Positions 50,675-58,294 of a stretch of 64,000 nucleotides of DNA are shown in pieces. Origin of the DNA: Symbiodinium natans (taxonomy: Eukaryota; Sar; Dinophyceae; Suessiales; Symbiodiniaceae). The position numbers and the translations under genes were made by a program. The notes beneath the pieces are model-generated. The model worked only from the letters and a program-made list of their open reading frames with translations, searched no databases and was not told where the DNA came from. The stretch covers positions 246,001-310,000 of the forward strand of contig CAJNDS010002318.1 of the NCBI GenBank assembly GCA_905221605.1. The letters run 5' to 3'. Within the stretch, counting starts at the first letter, position 1, and every line of letters starts with the position of its first letter.

Positions 50675-50903
50675 TACGGGGGGCAACCGAAGGAGGACAG
50701 GGAACAAGACAGTCAACCCCAACAGAAGCCCTTATTACCCCTGGAACAACCAACAACCGAACAGCAAGACCCCAAACCAAGGGCACACTTTTTACGAAAC
50801 CTTTGACCGCTTTGGTCATGGCTTGAGCCAAAGATTACCGGGTTCATTGACCCTTCAACTTCCAATACCAACTCCTTTCTACAATACCAATTGCAGCTCC
50901 GCA
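50675..50903 (-). repeat. 3' LTR of the copia element
   Basis: 229 bp; minus-strand ends TGCGG...CCGTA, an imperfect inverted pair. Identical by eye to 60369-60597. Contains CTTGAGCCAAA (plus strand, 50822-50832), i.e. TTTGGCTCAAG on the coding strand. Confidence 0.95.
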
Positions 50904-50904
50904 C

Positions 50905-50914
50905 TCCCCCTGTC
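50905..50914 (-). promoter_or_regulatory. Polypurine tract
   Basis: On the minus strand ACAGGGGGAG directly precedes the 3' LTR, the normal place for plus-strand primer formation. Confidence 0.7.
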
Positions 50915-51088
50915 CTAGGATTTCCTAGGACACATTGGAGGTGCAGATCTTTGGCCAAAAACCGCCATTTAGGCAGCAGCCAGCTGCTTGAAATGCACAT
51001 TATGGTTTAACGTCATCCAGGACGAACCTTCAGCTCATTGGCTGAATCCTTTACCATTGAGGATTTCTTCACCTCGCACTTGGAAAAT

Positions 51089-54000
51089 TCACGTTCCAGC
51101 GGCCCGTTCCTCACCAAGGAACTCAGCATTCACCACCCAGCCATCCTTGAGGCAATGCTTACAAAGCGTTTTAGCCCTGAGTTGTGAATATCGCAGAACA
51201 TCACAGTCACTGCTTGCGTGCATACAGTTCCCACCCACTGTTGTATACAAAGTGGCACTCGCAGGAATAACCACCGCTTTCTTTATCCACAGCCATTTAT
51301 ACAGCCGTCGAAAGAGGCACCATGCCAGTTCCCAGAGTATAATTGCTGCCACCAAATATGCAACAAGGTCTGAATTGTTGACAACCATTTCAATACCTTG
51401 AGCCAGAACCATCACCGTAGACGTGTTGGCGACCTTGCACACCCCTTCTTCTGAGCAAAAGAATCCAGCCGTGGACACTTCTTCGCCACCAATTGCCATC
51501 CCTTGCAGAGATGCAGCCACCATCATGACCGCCATTGCAAGCGAGGCTTTTTTCAAGTCAGTCCCTTGTACCAACAGTCGGAGACCCCAAAGTGCCTTTT
51601 GCTTTGCATACACCTGTCCACTCATCAATTTGGTCAACAGGTCAGCGATCATATACTCACCGCGAAGATGCGCTATCACCATATAACCACGGTCCACCAG
51701 AGACCTGACACCGGCTGCTCGAATTCTCAGGTGTCTTGTCCTCCAGCTTCCAGCAGGATATTGAATGATCGAGCACGTTGAAACCGAATCTGTATACAGC
51801 ACTTTTTGCAGCGATTCTTCACCTGTTCCAACCAAAGCGGCAATTATAGGGGTGCACGACTGAATCATCGTTGCTCCCTCTATGGACGCATGTAATTCAG
51901 CTTCAGCTGTACTTAAAGCCACCGTTGATTGTCTTTGTGTTGCCCACATCACTGGACAGTCACCCCACACCACCACCGCTCCTGAGTGGCTCTTTTCGTT
52001 TTCACCTGCTGCAAAGCTGGCATCCGCGTAGGACTCCACCACCTTAACGCCTCGTCCATAACGCAACACCTCATTTCTTTCTTTTTCGCATGTTGCGATT
52101 GCTCCGAACGTCAAGCCTAACGTTGGAGTTGCAGCAAGGTATCGGAAAACCTCCTCAGCCTTTTTAACCACAAATCGCGGCCTTCGGGATGTCCACAAAG
52201 ACAACTGGCTCGTGCAGAACGCCAAATCAGGTCGAGTTTTGATTGCCACCCAGAGGAACTCCCCTACGGCACCTTGAGCCGCTCGCAAGGAAGGAATATC
52301 CACCTCCTCTTCTTCACCTGGAGTTTCTTTCACCATTGGCAGGTTACTCCCTTTTCCAGTTTCATCGATCTGATACCCTCGTCGGTTCAGCAAATCTCTC
52401 ACAAAGTCCTCCTGGTTGAGAAAGAAGCTGCCATTTCGATACCAGATTTGGACACCCAAAAACTTCAGGAATCCATCACCGCAGCCTGGACCACAGAACT
52501 CGGGTTCAGAAGTTTTCCACTCCTTCCTAATCTGTTCCAAGGCCTCCCGGAGCACTGTCATAGTCCCAGCCATCAAAAAATCATCCACGTAAAGACCCAT
52601 TGTCCCTACCAACTTGCTTGTACCTTCCAGCTTCTCTTGCGCCATAATAAGGAACAGACTTGGGTCTGCATTGGACCTCTGAAAGCTCATTGCTTGTCCA
52701 TCCTTTGACACCCAAGACATCCCTTGAAGACGTTGGTCTCGCCACTCCACCCATGCTGCAGGACTTTCGGCCAAACCATACAAGGCCTTCCTCACAATCC
52801 ACCGCTCCTCTTTTGTGCAAAGACCCAATTTCACCGCCGCCCTTGGGGGCTGCACCACCACCAAACGCCCTTCTCTTTGCGCCCTATTCATCGGCGCCGT
52901 CAGAAAAGCTTTGGAAATGTCTAAGCCAGCGATGATCCACACCATATATGCTGCGTGCCTCACTTGACACCTGAATGTAGTTGAATCTAAACCTGGAGCG
53001 TACAGCGAGTGACGACTGAGTGACCTCGGCCCTTCATATTCTGTAGCTGCCGTTGACGAAATGAAGTTTCCACATGCACAGATACGGGCACGTCGCCTCC
53101 CTGTCCCTTGCTTCCGGGTAAACACCACCAGACTGGGAACGTACTCAATCACCGGTGCATTAGGCTCTTCCGCCAATTTGTCCAGCTTTTCTTGAGTTGT
53201 TGGTTCCACCACCTCCAACTCTTTCACCAAAGACGTCACCTCGTCCGACAATGATTCCCTCCACTTTTCCAGCTCTTGCATGGCTTCTTGTGTAGGGATT
53301 GTTTTTGTTTGCAGGAACTCAACCTCCTCTGCTGCCTCAAGCGCGGTATTTTCTTGTACCATTTGCTGAACTTGAGCTGCTTTGACCAAAAACTTCGAGA
53401 GCTGTTCCTCAGCCCTTTTTGCTTTAACCAGCCATTCTCTAGTCTCTGATCCTTTTTCTCCATTCGACTCATTGGCCGATCCATGGAACTCGTCCAAAAC
53501 GCAACATTCCTGTTCAGCAATTAGGCGTCGAATACTCAAATGCTCCTCTAGAGCCCATTGATGCGCTTCGAACACAGCGTAGTCGACTTCCTCTGCAAGG
53601 TCGTCCAGCGAGGTCTCTTTCAACGTCATTTTTAACCATTTCCTTTTTTCACCTTCTTCAGCTTGTGGTTCCGGAAGAGGAAACTTGCATTGGAGAAGAT
53701 AGCACCTATCCTTGTAGCTCAAACGCTCCATAAAAACAGGTGTGTACCCTGTCAAGGATACCCTGTTCCCTTTCCAAGGCATAGGACCATGCAGTTTTCT
53801 CGGAAAGAACGACATGAAGTTCCAGTGGATATCGACCAATTTTCCAGGTAGGACTTTCTTCCCATAAGATTGCTCCACCACTTCAGCTCCTTCCTCTAAA
53901 ACCTTTTCGTCCTCAACCCACAGCTGACCATCTTTATAGTCACCAAAGCCACACACATAATTGCAGCAATGTTTTTCATTGTGACTATCCCTATGCAATG

Positions 54001-57000
54001 ACACCGGAGCATTGCACGAGATCTGAAGAGCAGAAAATTTGGCTTCAGGATTGTGGTGCCTCACGAATGATGCCAAATAACGACATAGCCATGGTCTTCG
54101 ATGAGTCTCTTTTGTGATACCACACACTCCGCCATGAGTATAGTGGCCCAACACCAGAGCTCGCGTACTTGTGCACCAATTGTTGATACCACCTCTTCGA
54201 TTCACCCTCTTTGGGTATACAATCCCTTCCAAAAGCTCCTCACAGTCCACGTAATCATACATAGACCTTTCATACATTGACTTGGCTTTTTGCTCTTCCT
54301 TTTCCAACTGTGTTCCATCCTCAGCAGTCTCACTTTTGCAGACCAAATAAGCATTTTCATGAGGAGAACAGCAAGTCGGCCAATACTCATCACCAGGAAC
54401 ATTGTCCTCGACATCTGCATTTTCTTCCAGCTCCCCCAGACCCTGCATGTCATCCTCGAAAATTTCTAAGGGCGGACTCTCCCCCCGCTTGCGAAGCAAG
54501 CGCAAGGAGCCCACATGACCACGCAGTGAAGAGGCCGGGCTTTTCTCCATCAACCGATGGCGAACTGGAGGATCGCGAGGCGGAGGTAAAGGAGGTCCTT
54601 CCTCATCAGCAAACCGAAGCGCCGGTTTTTTCCCCTTGAGACGATGCTCTGGAGGAGAAGGCTCCTGTTCTTCTACCACCCCTTCCAGCTCCAATTCAGG
54701 CGGTTCCTTTATATTGGAAAAAATCGTAGTGCAGGGAAATAACACCAGTTCATCCGGATCTTTTGCAGTCCCTTGAGCTTCCACCCAATAACCACCAGGT
54801 AGGTCATCGCATGGACCCAAAAGAAGCGCAGGCTGCGTACGATCGACCCATTGCCGACCTTTCTTTGTTCCATCCGGACCCAGCAACTCCCACGGACGAC
54901 GTTTGACTTGAATCTGAGCACCAAAGGGAAGCAATGCTTTAGGATTTAACCCCAACTCCCTTTCAGCTTTCTGCCACCGTAACATTGACCAATGGCGAGC
55001 AGCCAGTGCCCAGTACGCCGGCCCGAGTCGCGCCTCCTTTAAGAGCGACCTGACACCACGTTTGAATAAACCCACACATGCTTCAGCGCGCCCATTTGTT
55101 TGCGGGACTCCAGGATCACCAGTGGTCCTATATATCAGACGAGTTTCACAAAAGGACCGGAAACGTGCATTGACAAACTCCCCCGCTCGATCTGAGTGGA
55201 TTCTCAACACCGGATACCCATGTCTCTGCAAGCGCACCGTCATCCTTTGAACTGCCGACAAAACAGTTGTTTGCTGTTTATCCACAATCGGCTCCACCAT
55301 AACGAAGTTGATCATACGGACAGGTTGGGTCAAGTGGTCCTTCAGTTCCTTCCAGGATTTTTCAGAAGCTTGGATTTTCAACACCTCTGCCTCCAGAACT
55401 GGCGCAGGTTCCACCGGCGCAGAGTCTTCCTCCTCGAAGTTAGCGACTGCATCGCCTAACCATTCTCCGACACCAGCACCTTCATCTGCCACCTGATCTT
55501 CCACCTCATCCGCATCTTCCTCCTTTTCTGGAGGGCGACCCACATTGGGATCCAACATTGGAAATTGATACACACCAATAACAGCGTGTCGTGGCTTCTG
55601 CTGGTGAGCATCCTTTGAAAACTTGTATGGACCCGCTAAGTCCAATGATAAAGTGTAAGCATCCCCATGCTTTCGCCTCAAATGGCGACGCTCTTTTCCA
55701 GCAGCAGACACACAGATTTGACAATCACGTCTGAAGGGAATATGCCCCCTTAGGCAATGGTCACGGAAGGCACGCTCCTCAGCTGTCAACCTCCGTAACG
55801 TTCCTTCTCGTTCTTCCTTTTTTGACACCATAGCTGCCCGTTCAGCATCGCTCTCATGCAACCATTGTGCCAACCTGTGACGTATTCTTTTAACCAATCC
55901 AAACGCCCATCGCGCCCATATAGAGGATTGTCCCATACGCTCTTCCAGGGTAGAAGCGAATGTTGCTGACCACGGAACAACCACGCGAACTTGTTCTAAC
56001 GATTCCCATAGTTCCATATCAGACACCAGGAAAGTCGTAGGTTTCACCAGAGCATGTCCCAACGCTCCTTGATCAAAATGTGCAGCGTACATTCCATAAC
56101 GCTCACAAAAGCTTTTCACCTCTGGCCAACTCCAGAAGGTAGGACTTGAGAGCCCTTCCTGAGAACCATCCACCAGATCCTCAGCACTCAAGACCGTTTT
56201 GCCGTTCTGAGAGAAATCTTTCCCTATGAGTTCAGGGTCCCCAGGGCTTTCCATGCCAAAGAAGACAGAACTTCCATTGATGACTTCAGCAGTTCCACAC
56301 CTTGAATGCACCGCCACGTCATATAGGAAAAGCATCTTCAGAAGTAAAACACCATCCTTTTGAGCTAATTCTTGATGTGGCCAAGGAAGACTTTTAACCC
56401 CCAACCGTTCAGGCCCACAGCGTCGGCGTAATACAGGTGGACCACCGTCTTCACCTCTCAACCTTGACACTGTCCTGCATGGAGGTCCTCCCACCACAGC
56501 AACCACCTTTCCTTCAGCCGCCAGATGCAGAAGATACTTCCAGACGCTCGAATTATGTAGGTCACCGCCTTTTGTCAAATCCAGCTCCAGTACCTCCACA
56601 TCCCGACTGGGAAAATGCCATTTTTGTTTTCCCGAAAATAGGTGTACCACCACCCTTTTTGCTCGTGCCAGCCGTCTCCTTTTATGACGGTTGAAAGGCA
56701 ACGCTGCAATATCTCCACGTGGCAACAGCTCCATCAGCATATTTTCTGGTATATCCCCATAATACCACCGAAGAAATCTCCAGCATGCCTGGACGAACTC
56801 CTCCTCATTCGCTGACGCTGTCCGCGCTGCGCTTTGCAACGACGTTTTTACAGCCACCTCGTTGTCCGTATTCGGACACCCTTGAACCATACGTGCCACC
56901 TTCAAAGCTTGCTTTGGTGAGCACCAATCCATTTCATCAATGATCTGAAGCGCCACCTCCTTTTCCAAACAAGGGCACCCATTCAGATCACGAACGCGAA

Positions 57001-58294
57001 GTTCCCCCAGAACAGGATGTGAGGCTGTGCACTTGCCACCACGCCACTGAACTCTGAGACCAACCAAGGCGCTCGCTTTGCCAATTGGCACTAGTGGATC
57101 TACCATTTCAGGAGTTACCAGGGTCCCACCTGGGGTAATACACATCTCCCGAGATCCAACAGCTAAAGACACCAACACCTTTTGCTGCGGAAGCTGTTCT
57201 CCAGGACGAAGTGATCTGAGAGGATGTGATGCTCCCGAGTCCAACATGCCCATTCCCGAACACTCATTGGTGTCAGAAACCCTGGCCACATGTAGAACGC
57301 ATACTCCTCGGCCTTCTCCCTGCTTCGGCAACAACGTGGCATCCGACGAACCGACTCCACAGTCCGCCCTTCCATTCCTCCATTGAGAATGGGACCAAGA
57401 TACACGCTGCCTTTCAGCATGCAGCACCATTTTTTCAGCTGTTTTGTAATCCATAACCAAACAGCCATGTTCAAACCACAAGAGCTGGTCCAGCGAAGAT
57501 TTTGCACCCACGTGACACATCCCATTGATCACCGTGAAGTTCGCCCCAAACTCCAAAATCAACCAGAGAGGGATAATCAGGGGCCCATTGTCTTCCCTAA
57601 TCAACGTCCCTTTCTCTGTAATCCTCATTGCCACACCACCAAGCGCGCTTTGCACCATAACAGTAGTGTCGGGTAAACATTCCCATGGAAAAAGCGTCCG
57701 CACAAGATGCGTAGCAGCCGTATCCACCAACGCCACTCTCCTTTCCTGCTGAAACAATCCAGATCCACATAACATTCGAACACTGGGATCCCCGCTTGAT
57801 GCTGACTGCGCTGATGACAGCTTCATAGATTTCAGCACTTCCAACGCTTCAGCAAGGACTTGATTGGGTGTTGATGGTGATGAGGGACTTGCAGAACCTT
57901 TATCCAATCCCGCATTAGCTGTCTCATCTCCCCCTTCAGCTACCTCTGCCTTTTTGGCATTTCCCCATTTCGCACCTTTGCCGCCCTTTCCCCCTTTGGG
58001 AGAATTCCCTTTAGATCTACTCCTCTCAGGGTTTGAGTCCACATTGGAACTTGCACCATCCTTATATGGACATTGCGGCTGCAGATGGCCAACGGCCCCA
58101 CACTCAAAACATCTTCCTCGCTCAAGGGAGTCTTTGTCATGGCGGAATTTACAGCGGGCTCCGAACTTGCAACCTGCATCGGTCTTCCCATATATCCAAC
58201 AGAAAGGACGTTCACCATCTCCGCTGTACCTTTTTCCTTTCCCTTTGCCTTTGTCACCCTCCTCTGTCTCGTCACCAGTTCCCTTTGGGCCTTG
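51089..58294 (-). CDS. pol: Pol polyprotein: tandem proteases, methyltransferase-like, integrase, dioxygenase-like, RT, RNase H, membrane tail
   Basis: About 2401 codons are open from the frameshift site to 51089; the first in-frame start-like codon is only GTG 58042, so entry by frameshift is expected. Residue numbers count from 58042. Before residue 1: a CCCH finger (58139-58201) and a CCHC knuckle (58070-58111). Retropepsin-like domains at about 100-175 (LVDTAATH) and 262-335 (MLDSGASH). C5-methyltransferase-like domain at about 462-680 (HLFSG; GGPPCRTVS with Cys522; MESPGDPE). Integrase at about 756-1010 with an HHCC site and Asp801, Asp951, Glu987 (35 between the last two). 2OG-Fe(II) dioxygenase-like domain at about 1290-1440 (His1350-x-Asp1352, His1418, Arg1427). 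Copia RT at about 1625-1890 (Asp1708; YVDD 1818-1821). RNase H at about 2003-2145 (Asp2007, Glu2047, Asp2085, Asp2134). A tail of 170 residues has two hydrophobic segments and four Cys. Confidence 0.9.
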   Translation of the reverse strand, partial: QGPKGTGDETEEGDKGKGKGKRYSGDGERPFCWIYGKTDAGCKFGARCKFRHDKDSLERGRCFECGAVGHLQPQCPYKDGASSNVDSNPERSRSKGNSPKGGKGGKGAKWGNAKKAEVAEGGDETANAGLDKGSASPSSPSTPNQVLAEALEVLKSMKLSSAQSASSGDPSVRMLCGSGLFQQERRVALVDTAATHLVRTLFPWECLPDTTVMVQSALGGVAMRITEKGTLIREDNGPLIIPLWLILEFGANFTVINGMCHVGAKSSLDQLLWFEHGCLVMDYKTAEKMVLHAERQRVSWSHSQWRNGRADCGVGSSDATLLPKQGEGRGVCVLHVARVSDTNECSGMGMLDSGASHPLRSLRPGEQLPQQKVLVSLAVGSREMCITPGGTLVTPEMVDPLVPIGKASALVGLRVQWRGGKCTASHPVLGELRVRDLNGCPCLEKEVALQIIDEMDWCSPKQALKVARMVQGCPNTDNEVAVKTSLQSAARTASANEEEFVQACWRFLRWYYGDIPENMLMELLPRGDIAALPFNRHKRRRLARAKRVVVHLFSGKQKWHFPSRDVEVLELDLTKGGDLHNSSVWKYLLHLAAEGKVVAVVGGPPCRTVSRLRGEDGGPPVLRRRCGPERLGVKSLPWPHQELAQKDGVLLLKMLFLYDVAVHSRCGTAEVINGSSVFFGMESPGDPELIGKDFSQNGKTVLSAEDLVDGSQEGLSSPTFWSWPEVKSFCERYGMYAAHFDQGALGHALVKPTTFLVSDMELWESLEQVRVVVPWSATFASTLEERMGQSSIWARWAFGLVKRIRHRLAQWLHESDAERAAMVSKKEEREGTLRRLTAEERAFRDHCLRGHIPFRRDCQICVSAAGKERRHLRRKHGDAYTLSLDLAGPYKFSKDAHQQKPRHAVIGVYQFPMLDPNVGRPPEKEEDADEVEDQVADEGAGVGEWLGDAVANFEEEDSAPVEPAPVLEAEVLKIQASEKSWKELKDHLTQPVRMINFVMVEPIVDKQQTTVLSAVQRMTVRLQRHGYPVLRIHSDRAGEFVNARFRSFCETRLIYRTTGDPGVPQTNGRAEACVGLFKRGVRSLLKEARLGPAYWALAARHWSMLRWQKAERELGLNPKALLPFGAQIQVKRRPWELLGPDGTKKGRQWVDRTQPALLLGPCDDLPGGYWVEAQGTAKDPDELVLFPCTTIFSNIKEPPELELEGVVEEQEPSPPEHRLKGKKPALRFADEEGPPLPPPRDPPVRHRLMEKSPASSLRGHVGSLRLLRKRGESPPLEIFEDDMQGLGELEENADVEDNVPGDEYWPTCCSPHENAYLVCKSETAEDGTQLEKEEQKAKSMYERSMYDYVDCEELLEGIVYPKRVNRRGGINNWCTSTRALVLGHYTHGGVCGITKETHRRPWLCRYLASFVRHHNPEAKFSALQISCNAPVSLHRDSHNEKHCCNYVCGFGDYKDGQLWVEDEKVLEEGAEVVEQSYGKKVLPGKLVDIHWNFMSFFPRKLHGPMPWKGNRVSLTGYTPVFMERLSYKDRCYLLQCKFPLPEPQAEEGEKRKWLKMTLKETSLDDLAEEVDYAVFEAHQWALEEHLSIRRLIAEQECCVLDEFHGSANESNGEKGSETREWLVKAKRAEEQLSKFLVKAAQVQQMVQENTALEAAEEVEFLQTKTIPTQEAMQELEKWRESLSDEVTSLVKELEVVEPTTQEKLDKLAEEPNAPVIEYVPSLVVFTRKQGTGRRRARICACGNFISSTAATEYEGPRSLSRHSLYAPGLDSTTFRCQVRHAAYMVWIIAGLDISKAFLTAPMNRAQREGRLVVVQPPRAAVKLGLCTKEERWIVRKALYGLAESPAAWVEWRDQRLQGMSWVSKDGQAMSFQRSNADPSLFLIMAQEKLEGTSKLVGTMGLYVDDFLMAGTMTVLREALEQIRKEWKTSEPEFCGPGCGDGFLKFLGVQIWYRNGSFFLNQEDFVRDLLNRRGYQIDETGKGSNLPMVKETPGEEEEVDIPSLRAAQGAVGEFLWVAIKTRPDLAFCTSQLSLWTSRRPRFVVKKAEEVFRYLAATPTLGLTFGAIATCEKERNEVLRYGRGVKVVESYADASFAAGENEKSHSGAVVVWGDCPVMWATQRQSTVALSTAEAELHASIEGATMIQSCTPIIAALVGTGEESLQKVLYTDSVSTCSIIQYPAGSWRTRHLRIRAAGVRSLVDRGYMVIAHLRGEYMIADLLTKLMSGQVYAKQKALWGLRLLVQGTDLKKASLAMAVMMVAASLQGMAIGGEEVSTAGFFCSEEGVCKVANTSTVMVLAQGIEMVVNNSDLVAYLVAAIILWELAWCLFRRLYKWLWIKKAVVIPASATLYTTVGGNCMHASSDCDVLRYSQLRAKTLCKHCLKDGWVVNAEFLGEERAAGT
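53723..54175 (-). other. 2-oxoglutarate/Fe(II)-dioxygenase-like domain in Pol
   Basis: The double-stranded beta-helix signature is visible: APVSLHRDSHN (HxD), GDYKDGQLWVED, FFPRKLHGP (distal His) and GNRVSLTGYTP (Arg for 2-oxoglutarate). Related folds oxidise or repair methylated bases (TET/JBP, AlkB), but others hydroxylate proteins. The substrate cannot be read from sequence. Confidence 0.6.
56003..56659 (-). other. Cytosine-C5-methyltransferase-like domain in Pol
   Basis: The order fits the C5-MTase fold: motif I VVVHLFSG, acidic strand VLELDLTKGGDL, motif IV VVGGPPCRTVS (Cys522 at the catalytic position), motif VI-like GMESPGDPE, and a later FDQGALGHALVKPTTFLVS where motif VIII would be. 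The Gln/Arg pattern of motif VIII and a target-recognition domain are not visible, so activity is uncertain. Confidence 0.5.

Noticed and set aside
53236-55250. Plus-strand and alternative-frame ORFs inside Pol
   Set aside because: Shadows of the intact minus-strand polyprotein.
58042-58044. Independent start codon for Pol at 58042
   Set aside because: The codon is GTG, and the same frame is open and codes for two zinc fingers further upstream, so Pol is entered by frameshift.
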